Shown piece after piece: positions 35,972-47,933 of a DNA stretch of 64,000 nucleotides (position 1 is its first letter; each line of letters begins with the position of its first letter). The notes under the pieces were generated by a model, which ran no database searches, had not been told where the DNA came from, and saw nothing but the letters and a program-made list of their open reading frames with translations. The stretch is from Lunularia cruciata (taxonomy: Eukaryota > Streptophyta > Marchantiopsida > Lunulariales > Lunulariaceae). The stretch covers positions 18,196,744 through 18,260,743 of the forward strand of contig OX419759.1 of NCBI GenBank assembly GCA_948567375.1. The letters are read 5' to 3'. A program made the position numbers and the translations under genes.

Positions 35972-36713
35972 TGTAATACCAAGAGCTAGCCATTTGATTT
36001 AGATGTGAAATTTTGTTTGGTAACATCTGGAATGACGTTATACATGATGGTAAAAATAGATCAGATAGAAGTATCACCAAAAGAGTACTTCTATTAATAG
36101 GGCAAAAATCAAAATAAACTTGAAAACCTTAGAACCAATAGCTAGATATAAGATTTAAAGGTGAGAATTGGTTTGGTAACATCTAAATGAATGTTATACA
36201 TGATGGACTAAACAGATCAGAAAGAGATATCACCAGAAGGGGACTTCTACTCATAGAGTAGGAACCAAAATATACTTGAAATCTTTGAAGGTAATTTTGG
36301 AGACCTAAACGGATGAATTAGGCCTCAAAAATGTGCCGATCACCCCCCTCTTGCAATGGAAGATAGGCTGTCCTTCCCTCCCCCTTGCTTTGTCTCATCG
36401 AGAGCATACCAGCGGTACCTCACCCACGTGATTTTGAGATTCCTATAGGAAAATTCCCTAAGAGATTCCCTCTTGTCAAAGCTTGTCTGACCAACTAGAT
36501 AGGACCAGGACCAACATGTCACCCATCCAAGTAAGTAATCCAAGGGTGGAGCTTGTTGACATGTCACCTATCTGTGTGCCTAATCCTATGGTAGAGCTTC
36601 CTTGGAGGGGATCTTTTTTGTCTATATAATAAAGAGAAGGTGCTCCTTTGGAGCATCAGATGATTGAGTGTGAAGTCTATGTTTCTCTCCTCTCTTATCC
36701 TCAGAATATTACA
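35972..36713 (+). repeat. Family A solo LTR 3 (742 bp)
   Basis: It begins TGTAATACC, ends ATATTACA and is flanked by the perfect duplication AATAT (35967-35971 and 36714-36718). It sits in an AT simple-sequence patch (about 35925-35971) at the edge of Ty3-B and carries two U3 repeat units. Confidence 0.9.
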
Positions 36714-36718
36714 AATAT

Positions 36719-39500
36719 CCTCATCAAATCTAACATAAAATTTGATGTAAATCTTACATCTTAGTTTGCTGATCGTCAAATTCTTTGCTAAAATCTCCAT
36801 TTGAGCCAAATTGGAAGGATTGAGATCTCCAAATCTCTAATTCATGGAGATGGGTTCTCAACTCCATCTTTGATTTTTCATTTTGAACTCAATTTGTACC
36901 AAATTGGCCTTGCTTTCACCTCCTAAGCTCAAATTAAACACTATTGCTTGAAATTGACTCCATTCTTATCAAAATTTAGCTAGTGTTTCCGCACACAATC
37001 AATCTCAAGGAAATCTGAACCATGATCAAGGTACTAATGATAAACCAAGCTTGGAGACACCACCAACACCATCAGTTCTTACACCCAATTTCTCCCTAAC
37101 TCCCACTTCTTTGATGTAATCAGTTCTTCATCAACTTGAATCAACTCAAATTAGATCAATACTTGATCATTCACACAATGATCTACCAACAATTGGGCAT
37201 TGATAATAGTCAAGCCACACCCAATCTAGCTAAGAGACTCCATGTGATGCTTGCCAGCTTTTTGTCCACCATAGCAAGGAACTTAAAGACTAAACATCAA
37301 AGAAGTGAGCTCTTTGGAGCTACACTTCAAAGGTATACCTCTTATTTTGACCTAGGTCTCGAATAATAATAGTCTTATTGATGGCACAACCAATGGTGCA
37401 AATAATGTGAGTGATGGTGGGTCCCACCATGTGATTAGTACTCCAAACATGAAATCTGACCGTCAACAAGTAATCTATGAGTAATTGCAAAAGCACCTCT
37501 AACTACCAACACTACTATTATAGTGTCCAAGCAATCTAGCTTCGACACCACAAAAGTTGTGATATATTAGTTATGGATTCACTATAAGGTTTATTGATAG
37601 AGTTATCATGGCTATTTTAGCCAAACTTGCAAAGGAGGTGGTTTGGCTCAATGACAAGAAAAGAGGGAGGATTTTAAAGGTTTTCTAATTAAAATGTTTT
37701 TGTGAGTGGGTGGGATGGACCAGATGTGGACCAGATGCTCTTCCCACTAGCACAATAACCCAAAATTGATAGTGAAATATAGTTTAGTTTGGAAGGCTAC
37801 TATTCTATCAATGGACAAGTTATTTGCAATGATATGAGCAAAATACTTCATTTTACAAGTGATAAGAGATTTTCCTATTGTTTAGTGAGGTTTTATTTGT
37901 TTCATCATATCCATGTTGCTATATGTTGTGAAAGTGAGTTGTTTTTCCCTATAGTGTGCTTATCAAAGTAGTCATGAGGTTGTAGTTGTGATTATCAAAG
38001 TCTAGTGAGGTTGTAGTTTTCAAAAGCCTTATCAAAGATATTGCAATGTGTTGTTGTATGTTGTATGTTATATGTTGTGCAATGAGTTGCTAGTGAGGAT
38101 CTTTTCCATGTAGGCTGTGCATTAAGATGCTAGTGATTATTTTTATCAAAGGGATTATTGGAGTTATTGTGAGATATGGGCAATGAGTTGTTGAATTTAA
38201 AGGTACTCTGTAGTTTTTTGTTCACCATTTACAGATTTTGTTGCCATTGTGCAGGGATGTGGGGCTCTTGCCATGACATGATTTGTCTAAAGAAGTCTCC
38301 ATTGTGAATTGACTTGACTCAATGAGGAGGCAATAACTCTTTCAAACACCATAAATATATATTAGGTGATTTGGGTTATGTCCTTATGAGCCATTTGGTA
38401 CTATCATTAAAGTACATCAAACTCAAGACAAAATAGATTTTAACAAATGTGTTGCTAGGATGTGTGCCATCAATGAACCTTGTATAGCAATACTGTAGAG
38501 TAGATGGCATTCAATAAGAGAAGTGAGAATTCAATTGGAAAGCAAGATAAATAGAATTAAATATCTTTTATGATGGATCAATGTATATATTATTTTGCAT
38601 GATTTTTTGATGAGCAAAGAGGACATAGAGGAAGAAGTAGAGGAGTTTGTAGATGAAGTGAATAGAGATATAACACATCAACTCTTGATAATAACCACAA
38701 CAAAGAAGAAACAAGGTCTCTAGCTGTGAACACATGTCTTGCATTCAACCACCAAGCAAGGTTGCTTAATATATCTTAATAATCATTCATTTGGAGCTAA
38801 CAACATATCTTCTGTGCTTATCCTTGAGGAATTGAAAGATAAAGGGTGTTCATAGATTGCATTTGCTTATCCTTGAGCTTTTATAGATAGTGCATGGGTG
38901 TTCAAATATGGCATTGGTGTTTGGTGGAGTAATGTTTCAATAGGAACTTACAAAAATTAACAACACCTTCTATTTGGCAATGGTGTTGAGTGGTGCTTGG
39001 AGAGTGTTGGGGAGTGCTTGGAGAGTATTGGAGAGTGTCATTGTTGCATAAGTGTTTGATAGGCACTGCAATTGGTATCTAATGGTAGGGATTTGGAAAA
39101 AGAATCTAAAAAAAATAAACAAAACTCATATTGCCAAAGAAAAAGAGTTCAGTTTGGTTTATTCCCATTGCAAGAAATGACTTCTTTTTGAGGATGGTCA
39201 GAGTTTTAAAGGTAATTTTTAAGGTGGTGCATCATTTGTGATGGAATGATAGTTGGCTACATAAAACTTGAGGGTGCTTGGAAAAGAAATAGAAACTTTA
39301 TTGGACCATATCTCATATTCATAAATGTGTTATATGAATATATTGATATGTTTTCTCTAATTATTTATTGCAAGAAATCATATTCTTATGCAAAATATTA
39401 CATTCTCTTTGCAATATGTGCATTTAGATGAGGAAGAAAATATTTGTTATGGGATGTCATTGTAGGAAGGAGGTATTGTCATATGAAAGGAGGAGTTGTT
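36719..39500. other. Stretch without recognised genes
   Basis: AT-rich sequence with short open frames only. One of 76 codons (37136-37366) gives a protein-like composition but matches no family I know. A short GGAGAGTGTTGG-type repeat is near 38995-39035. It is probably relics of older elements. Confidence 0.4.
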
Positions 39501-40196
39501 AGATTTTGAAAGGTGGTTGCTCTATGGAAGGAATCTCATCACTATAAAAAAGGTGAAGAGTCTCTTTTGAATTGACTCTTTCTGTCTACAAAATGGTGCT
39601 AACCTTGAAAATAAAATGATATGAAAGTGATAGAATGAGTTTCAAATTCATACCCAAAAGTTGAAAGGGACAAATTTCATTTTTCAGATTTTAAGGAGAA
39701 GAAGATAGGAAGGTAGAGCAAGGGCACCCCTCCTCCTTGAGATCTCAAGGACAAGGGGTGACATTCTAGATGACATCAAAGAAGGTTATATTCAGGAAGG
39801 AGAAATCTAAACATAGGGATGCTTATCCTATTTGGTTGGTCAAACAAGTTTGACCAAAGGGAATCTTTGGAGGATCTTCTTGTAAGAAGCTCAGAATAGC
39901 ATGGGTTAGGTACCATTGTAAAGCTCTTAATGAGAAAGACATGAAAGAAAAGGTAACACCACTTCTTCCAAGGGGTTTTAAAATTAAAAAGAATTGAGAC
40001 CTAATTCATCCATTTAAGCCTCCAAAATTGGCTATGAAGTTTTTCCATGGTGTTTTTAGCCTTTGCTCTATTAGTGTAAGTAATATTTTGGTGACACCTC
40101 TATCTGATCAACTTAGACCATCATGTATAATATCACTCAATATATTACCAAGCCAATTTCCACATCCAAATAATATTTCTAGCTAATGGTATAACA
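39500..40196 (-). repeat. Diverged family-A-like LTR on the - strand
   Basis: Read on the - strand from 40196 it begins TGTTATACC and then follows the family A LTR: TTGGCTTGGTAATAT, a counterpart of ACATGATGG, GATGAATTAGG and AAGAGCTTT. It has only one U3 repeat unit. Sequence similarity fades toward 39.8 kb, and the left boundary is a guess, as no target duplication was found. It is an older or sister-family LTR. Confidence 0.55.
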
Positions 40197-41069
40197 ATTG
40201 TGTAATAGCAAAAGCAAAAAAGCAACAAAAGGATTGAGAGAGAAAAGCTAGACAAGGATTGGGAGAGAGAGAGAGAAAGTGAAGACGCCATCAGGTCAGA
40301 TCTCATTGGGGAGGAAGAGAGAAAATAAAAATATGTTTAGGTGACCAACACCAATATCAAGTTTTGAAGACCAGTTTTGAGTTTGAAGGATCAAGAGGGA
40401 GAGAGTTTAGCAATACAAGTTCAATAGAGTAGAGAAGAATAGTTTCAAAGGTGTGGGAGAACTCAAGAGTGAGAGAGTTGGGAGGGAGAGAGTTTAGGAA
40501 GATAGGTGGGAAGAGACAGTTTCAAAGACAAGATCTGAATAGAAAGGAGAAGTGGATGGTTTAGGGAGAGAAGAGTTTTGAAAGATAGAGAAGGTAGAAA
40601 ATTAATATCTGAATGGCAAACATCCCATCATTATGAGAAGATTTAGGACATGTCTAATTGAGAAGATTTCCATGAGTGTGATTCATTGAATGGCCATTAC
40701 CTGATATCAAACATTATGACATTTATCTGATAGATAGAAGAGTGGAATTTTAGTTTTGTATGAAAGATACAAATACCTTGCAAGGAGGTAAATTAAAACA
40801 TATAAAAATAGATAGATCTGCAAAAAAGAGCACAAAAGAGCCAACTAAAGAGCACTCCAAAACAAGCCAAGGTGAAGCCCAAACATACTCCACTCTAATG
40901 TCACTATCACTCTATCACTCTATCACTTGCTCTACCCCAAATGGTACTTGAACGACTCCACTATGTGACTAATCACTAACACTTGAACTTCTCTTTTCAC
41001 TCCCACTATTCATATAACTCTTTCACTTGAACTACAAGGGATACATTTGAGCACTAGAATATACGATTG
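40197..41069. other. Purine-rich non-coding stretch
   Basis: GA-rich sequence including a (GA)n run at about 40264-40277 and many agagagtt phrases. No coding family is recognised. It may be the untranslated leader of an old retroelement. Confidence 0.4.
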
Positions 41070-41109
41070 TTGCTATAACTCCCTACATGTATGTAGGGAG
41101 TTATAGCAA
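41070..41109. repeat. 19-bp-arm palindrome
   Basis: TTGCTATAACTCCCTACAT at 41070-41088 is the exact reverse complement of 41091-41109, separated by GT only. It lies at the downstream edge of a decayed - strand reading frame. Confidence 0.9.
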
Positions 41110-42507
41110 TCTACTATAGAGAAGATACTTAATATACTCTTTATCTCCAATGGTGTTTTTCCAATTTTTTCCAATTCCAAAGTCATGGAATGAACCCATT
41201 TAGATTTAACATTCCTTTCTTTGATTCTCCTCTTCTCTAACTTGGAACTTAATACATTTTTTTCTAATTTGCTTTTCATTCTAAACTTTTCCACCTTTAC
41301 AATCTTTTGTGCTTCAATTTTGGCCAACTTACATCTCTCTCTTGCTTTGACTGATTTGCTCCTCAATTTTGAAATGTTGAAAAATCTTGAGTAAAAGTAG
41401 AGACAATAGTGCACTACCTTGAAATACCTTACTTCTTTTCCTTGATTCACATTCCCTTTCTTCATCTTTGTCACCCTCATGCTCTCCTTCTCTTGCTTGA
41501 GGTTCTTCTTTGGCAGGTGTAGTTGGTTGAGGTAGAATGTCCTTATATTGTGCTCTTGAGTCAGGGTGAAATATCAGATTGGACACTCCTCATCCATAGG
41601 CATAATGTACTCATTTTTCCCTTGAGAAATTGGGACATAAAGAAATGACTCTTGGGTGTTGGCAACACTAAATCCAGGTAAATAGAATGAGGGATATGCT
41701 TGTTGGGTTTGGCTTCCTAACCCAAGAAGCCAAAACTTTATCCATTTGTGACTCATATGGTTGCTAAAATGTAACTTAGGAACCAGATTCAAATGTAACT
41801 CAAGAACCAAATTTTTCATCTATGACCATCTGTGAAAATTCATTTTCTACACCTAAACTAACCAAGGCCAAGGGAGAAATATTAGCTTGGGTACAAAATA
41901 GAGGATCCATTTTGGCGTAATGGGGATATAGATGATTCAACTTGTTCTCAATTGTTCTCCATCCTTGTTTGAGCTCCTTTTCAATGAGTTCTTCCCCTAA
42001 GCACTTGTCTTTCCATGTTCAAACTTGTTTGCACGAGGCCATGTAATGAGCCCATTTTTTGCATAACCTCTTCCCATTCATGGATTTTGGAAAACTCTTC
42101 TAAATTTCACTAGGTAGGTGGCCATGTAACTAAAAGATGTACTCTTCTTAACTGGTTTCTTGAAACTACCTCCATGTATTTGCTTGAAATGATCAGGGTT
42201 GTCCATATAGTCCAAACTCTAACAATAATAATGAGAGACCATTCCAAATCCCTCTTCATCTCTTGCTTTTGGGTTTGGACTCTATAGATGAAAGGCCTAC
42301 AAATTGGCCCAATGGCTCCACAAACACCATGTTTAGAAAATCTTGGAATATTTGAGGCAAAAGAAGTGAAATATATTCACTAGATTTTGAACCCAAATTT
42401 TGCAAGTGAGGTGGAATTGCTTCTAGACAATTTGAACCAAACTTGCAAGGATTGTCACCTTTCTTGTGAGTGAGAACTCCTAACTTAAAAAGAAAATTGC
42501 CATCCAT
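41073..42507 (-). pseudogene. Unrecognised decayed coding remnant
   Basis: On the - strand a string of protein-like frames runs from 42507 to 41073: 42507-42256 (83 codons), 41819-41574, 41586-41329 and 41480-41073, with intervening stops and frame changes. Between them broken frames still look protein-like, for example KWAHYMASCKQV and NKLNHLYPHYAKMDPLF. Toward the end it becomes Lys/Glu-rich. I do not recognise the family. It could be retroelement gag, a captured gene, or a lineage-specific gene family. No function is assigned. Confidence 0.35.
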
Positions 42508-42825
42508 ATTTACACATGACCAACCAACTCTTTAATTCTCAATTCTATTGCAAAGCCAGTGCAACACTCCCAATATGCCCACTCTACTTCCTAAAATGAC
42601 GCTGCACTAAAGCAATTCTCTAAGTAACAAGGAATCCTAAAGTTCTTACCTATGCAGAATAGAATCCTTAAATTTAAAAACTCCTCAATTCAAATTGTGG
42701 TGGTAAGGTGGGGTGATGTGCAAAAGAATAGATTGATTCAAATGGTTTAGTGCGCAAAGAAGCTATTCAAATTTTGGCAGAGTAATTCAAATCACACAAG
42801 GGGTTTTCTCTTGCCATGTAACCCC

Positions 42826-43124
42826 TACTCTATGCACTAATTATATAAGCTTGGTTAATTATTATTAGATAGAACCTTGTCTTGATTTTCCTTATAACTT
42901 TGGACTTTTGTGGTTCTACTAAGAAAGGGGAAATGGGCTCATAAGGTCAGTTAATACTCATAAAATTCATAAAACTCATACTCATACTCTATGCACTAAT
43001 CATATAAGCTTGGTTAATTATTATTAGATAGAACCTTGTCTTGATTTTCCTTATAACTTTGGACTTTTGTGGTTCTACTAGGAAAGGGGAAATGGGCTCA
43101 TAAGGTCAGTTAATACTCATAAAA
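42826..43124. repeat. 140-bp tandem duplication, 159-bp period
   Basis: Bases 42826-42965 recur at 42985-43124 with about two differences. A spacer made of short 'ctcata' and 'aaaattcat' phrases lies between them. Confidence 0.9.
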
Positions 43125-43227
43125 CTTTTATGTGTATTTCTTTTTCTCTACACGTTTATTTTATGGGTAGACTGAATAAATTTTATGGGTATCTTTCCAA
43201 TGCCTTGAAGTATCCTATAAAAGCTAT

Positions 43228-43987
43228 TGTTGAAATTCCCTAATATATCCAAGTTCAAGTCAAATATACCTAACTTGATCTACCTCCACTACCAAAGCTC
43301 ACATAACTTGGTCACACCAATTAGATTTCAATACCTCCTATCTATCAAGTCAATTTGACCATCCAAGATAGAGGTAACACTCCAAAATAATCAAATATAA
43401 AATCCCCTAAAAAGTCATATTCTTATATAAAATCTTCTTGAGAAGTCACACTCTAATATAATCTAAGTTAAAATTTATTAAGGGGTCTCATATAGTATCC
43501 AATAATTAAATATTGATCTCTACTTATATTAGCCATGCAAACTTAGTTGGAGATACCTCTAATTTGATTAATACTAAACATATCTAGTTACAATTATCTC
43601 AAAAAAAATTAAGATACCTCTAGTGACTAATCTATATCTTATCTAAGTGCTAAAGCATAGTAGCCCCGCTTCTTTTTAAAACTCCATGGGGCTTATAAAA
43701 GCTCATTAAGAGGACTCCTAGTGATATAATATAAATCACATTTCAGTATTCTCTATCTTCTTGTGTGTTTTGCATGTGTGAAACACCTTCTGTGTTAGGG
43801 ATATAGTATAAAACACATTTTAGTATTCTATATCTTCTTGTGTGTTTTGCATGTGTGGAACATCTTATGTGTGTGTTATCTTTTATAGTGCTTATACATA
43901 TCTATGTTAAATAATTCCAATTTAAGAAGGTCCAAGAAAATCCCTAATTTCTCAACAAGTACAAAGTTTTGCAACATATATACAACA
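43228..43987 (-). repeat. Probable 3' LTR of a Ty1/copia element
   Basis: Read on the - strand it starts TGTTG at 43987 and ends CAACA at 43228, the usual copia-type ends, and is preceded by the polypurine-like AAGAGAA. It directly follows copia RNase H. It contains a 77-bp imperfect duplication (43723-43799 and 43800-43876). No target duplication can be tested because the 5' end of the element is missing. Confidence 0.5.
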
Positions 43988-44940
43988 TTCTCTTATCTAT
44001 CATCTTTTTTTTGCAAATACATTGCAAATCTTTACTATTGATGGAATCTTTAATGTAATGATATCTCACATATATATATTTTGTCCTAGAGTACAATACT
44101 TGATTGCTAGCAAAATGTATTACACTCTTACTATCATAATCTAACAAAATCTGATCTTGCAATAAATCAATATCGCTTACAAAACTCTTTAGCCAAATTA
44201 AATATTTTTCTACTTCTACTTCAACCATGTACTTAGGTCAAAAGTGCTATGATAAATTATAAAGTTGACTTCCAACTTTTATGTCCACTACACAAAGTGA
44301 AGACATACCTTGTAGGACTTCTCTAGTCCAAATCTTGAAGCAAAATTGCATCAATATAGCCTATAAATTTGATAGAATACTAGGATATAGAATATACTTT
44401 AAGGACTGAAGAATCCATTCTAGAACTTATTGATGCTCCTTTTGTGGATTTGTCATACATCTACTTACCATACTAACTCTAAACTAGATATTTGTTCTAG
44501 TGCAAAGCATTATATACATAAGGCTGTCCATAATAATTGCAAATGTAATCATAGACATAAATTACTCTCTTGATTAGTCTTGGGATCTTGTGATAAGAAT
44601 AATCTAAAATGAGAAGCATGAGGATTACTCACTACCTTTGCATTCTCTATGCCAAAATACATTTCTTTCCTTTTCAATGTCGTTCCTCTTGTGACATCTA
44701 CAATCTACACATCATCTTGTCCTTGTAGATATCAATATATAGTATCTTCTTAGCAAGTCTTAAGAAAAGTATATCAAACTTTCTACTCAATTAACCCTTT
44801 AGCCTATCAATATAAGCTCTCTTCTCATTATCTCCAATAAGCATATAATCTACATAAAATAGCAAAATGATATAATTATACATATGAACTTCTCTACTCA
44901 TTTGGAATACAAAGTAAATCACACTCTTTCTTGGTGTAGC
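43988..44940 (-). pseudogene. Ty1/copia reverse transcriptase and RNase H fragment
   Basis: On the - strand, an open frame that began in adjoining sequence (45015-44791) ends in copia RT: VHMYNYIILLFYVDYMLIG is the active-site strand, with the second catalytic Asp replaced by Tyr. Broken frames of the RT thumb follow. A 94-codon frame (44228-43944) then carries the RNase H C-terminus (DYDSKSVIHFASN and YSRTKYIYVRYHYIKD), running some 40 bases into the presumed LTR. Gag, protease and integrase are absent. This is the 3' third of a dead copia element on the same strand as Ty3-C. Confidence 0.75.
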
Positions 44941-46577
44941 TTTGATTGAAAATGGATAAAAAAGAAGGGTTTTAACTTGGAAACATATAAGACAAGGTGA
45001 ATTTGTATATGACAAGGTAAGGAAAAGTTAATAAACAACAAGAGAAATGGTTTGGATGGCATCAAGTAGACCTATCCAATTAGGAGCAAGTTTATAAACT
45101 TGGGTACCAAGTGGGAAAGGTAGGTTACTAGAAGAGAATATGACCTTATTACAAAGTTAAAAAGTGAGAACACAATGATGTAGATCCCCATATTGCTTTT
45201 GATGATTTTGAGCAACAAGGAGATGAGATTTGGCTTATTGTGGGGAGTGGGATATTATGGTCAAGAAGGTGAAAGTATCAGGAACATGAGATGGATGAGA
45301 AGCAAGATGGGAATTAGAAACAAGTGGATCTTGGCCAAAATTAAGGAAGAAGGAAGAAGATCAGATGCTTGCTTGCTTGGAGTTTTTGCAGACAAACTCA
45401 ACAACCATAAGGCATTCATCCTAATTGGTATGGTGAACATTGACAAAGACACAAAGCATATCTTCCAAGATGCGATTTGCATGTTTGGTTTGCCTATTAG
45501 TTTGAGGATGATAGGTAGTGGACAAAGCAAGCTTGGTACCAACTAGCTCAAAGAGTGCTTGCCAAAATTTACCAATGAATCAAGGATCATGGTTGGAGAT
45601 GAGTTCATGAGGCATCCCATGATGCTTGATGATATTGTCTAAGTAGATTTAGGCCAATGTTGGAACATCCGCTATATCAAAGGTTGGTGCCAAATGGATT
45701 TACTTACTAAGCTTATCAACAAACACCACAATTAATGTATGACCTTACATTATATTTAGCAAAAATGTGATGAGATCTAAGCTCACATGTTCTTATCAAG
45801 CAGATGGGATAAGAAGTGGTTCAATGAGTCCACCTGATTTTTGGTTATTGGTCTTGTTGCATTGGTAGCTCCCACAAGATTGGACAAACTCTCAAACCTC
45901 TTGTGCCATGTTGGGCCATCACCATTGGTATTATAGGTGGTCTTGTCTACAACCATGTGATCAACAATCGGTAAGTCATGGGCTTCTTGAAGATGCACAA
46001 GTCAAAGATCACCCTTGGTTGGATCATAGATCCAATTCTCACATAATAGAAGACTTTACTTGAAGGAAAAGGTGTTGTATTCCTTGTCATGTAATGTAAC
46101 ATGACCTTGTACCATTTGAAAGAAGTGGTCTTATTGCACAGTAGTCCTAAACTTGATTTGGACTTTTGAGTCAATTGACACTATCATATTGCCACCATGA
46201 TGAGAGGTTCAAGAAGAGTCTTCAAATCAGTCATTGTGATAGAGCATCAAGGATGAATTGAAACCTACCATATTTGTATTCAATTTTGATATCAAACAAC
46301 TATAATTGTTTCTCCTATCAATAATGTTGACTCTTCATGTGCTCCAAATTAATATCTGCAATAAAGGTTTATGATCAATTTGCATGATCACTTGTTTTCC
46401 CAAGAGATGTGTCTCCATACCTTATTGGCATAGACCATTACTAATTTTTCTTAATCTTGAGAAAAATAATTTCTTTGTATGGTGTTTAATTGGTGAGATG
46501 CAAAGGCAATGATATGTAACCCATTTGGAAATTCTTATTGCAACACAACTCCAATGGTAAAGTTAGAAGCATCTAAA
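44941..46577 (-). mobile_element. Ty3-C (- strand copy), RNase H and integrase part
   Basis: Reading down from 46577, the translation gives the start of RNase H (LDASNFTIGVVLQ) and broken RNase H frames. These are followed by the integrase zinc region (MHLQEAHDLPIVDHMVVDKT, start 45998), the core in shattered frames (VFVDKLSK, then a HHGMPHELI segment) and the C-terminal part, which ends near 44950 against copia sequence. The piece upstream in the element lies at 53178-56460. The two were one element until element A inserted between them. Confidence 0.75.
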
Positions 46578-47331
46578 TGTAATACCAAGAGCTAGCCATA
46601 TGATTTAGATGTGAAATTTGGTTTGGTAACATCTAGAATAATTTTATACATGATGGTCAAAATAGATCAGATAGAAGTATCACCAAAAGAGTACTCTTAC
46701 TAATAGGGCAAAAACCGAAATAGACTTGAGAACCTTAGAACCAATAGCTAGACATATGATTTAAAGGTGAGAATTGGTTTGGTAACATCTGGAAGGATGT
46801 TACACATGATGGAATAACCAGATCAGAAGGAGGTATCACCAAAAGGGGACTTCTACTAATAGAGTAGGAACCAAAATATGCCTGATCTTTGAAGGCAATT
46901 TTGGAGGCCTAAACGGATGAATTAGGCCTAAAAAATGTACAGATTCCCTCCCCCCCATCAAAAGGCAGGCTGGCCTTTTCTCTCCCTTGCTTTGTCTCAT
47001 TGAGAGCTTTCCAACGGTACCTTACTCACGTGATTCTGAGATTCCTATAGGAAGATTCTCTAAAAGATTCCCTCTGGTCAAAGCGTGTTTGACTAACCAG
47101 ATAGGACCTAGACCAGACATGTCACCCATCCAAGTAAGTAATCCAAGGGTGGAGCTTGCTGACATGTCACCTATCTATGTCCCTAATCCTATGGTGGAGC
47201 TTCCTTGGAGGAGATCCTCTTTGTCTATATAATAAAGAGATCCTCTTTGTCTATATAATGCTCCCTTGGGGCATCGAATGTTTGAGTATGCAATTTTGTT
47301 TTCTCTCTTCTCTTGTCCTTGGAGTATTACA
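46578..47331 (+). repeat. Element A 5' LTR
   Basis: TGTAATACC to GTATTACA, 754 bp. U3 contains two units of an approximately 156-bp repeat. A 26-bp tandem duplication (47212-47263) doubles the TATA region, with TATA boxes at about 47225-47236 and 47251-47260; the 3' LTR lacks it. Confidence 0.95.
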
Positions 47332-47332
47332 A

Positions 47333-47344
47333 TGGTATCAGAGG
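47333..47344 (+). other. Element A primer binding site
   Basis: TGGTATCAGAGG, one base after the LTR, matches the 3' end of initiator methionine tRNA at 11 of its 12 positions. This is the usual primer for plant Ty3 elements. Confidence 0.9.
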
Positions 47345-47933
47345 AGTGTTTTAGTCCAAGAGAGTGGATCATCCCTCTTGGAATAGCACGAACTACTGAA
47401 ACTGAGTAATTTGAGGTGGAGAACATAGAGTAGTTGCTAGACTTAGGAAGGACTTTAGAGAGCGGATGGGATGGATGTGCCGGGAAGCCAATTTCCCATA
47501 CCTAGTTTTCCATTCTCAAACCCATTCCACATCAAGGTTATGTACATCCAGTGTGAGTAGATGAGGGTATCGCTAGTTTATCACTTTGGTGCAGAATTCA
47601 TGGACAGAGTGATGAACTCACCAAACCCGGTGATTCTACCTGTGGTGATATATGACAAAGAGTGGGGTTTGACAATCTACATTTTATTATGATAATATGG
47701 ATATGAATGTCCCAAATCCTCTCCCTTTCAACACTCAAGTAGAAATCCGTTATATAGTGAGGCCAAAAGTGATGTTTAGAGATTTTGTGGTTAGGAATTT
47801 TGGTGAGGAGTATTATCAACGAGTGATTGCTTCTGAGGTCCCAATGGTAGTTCCAATAGTTTGTGCGCCTTCCAGAGTGATTATATTGACTCTGTATTGA
47901 AGTAGACATTAGCAATCGAGTGTTGCAGGAACC
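47345..47933 (+). other. Element A leader
   Basis: This is the region between PBS and gag. A 67-codon open frame (47697-47900) is out of the gag frame context and not recognised. Packaging signals are expected here but cannot be identified. Confidence 0.5.

Noticed and set aside
45193-45546. 117-codon + strand ORF
   Set aside because: It is the antisense of Ty3-C integrase C-terminal sequence, which is recognisable on the - strand.
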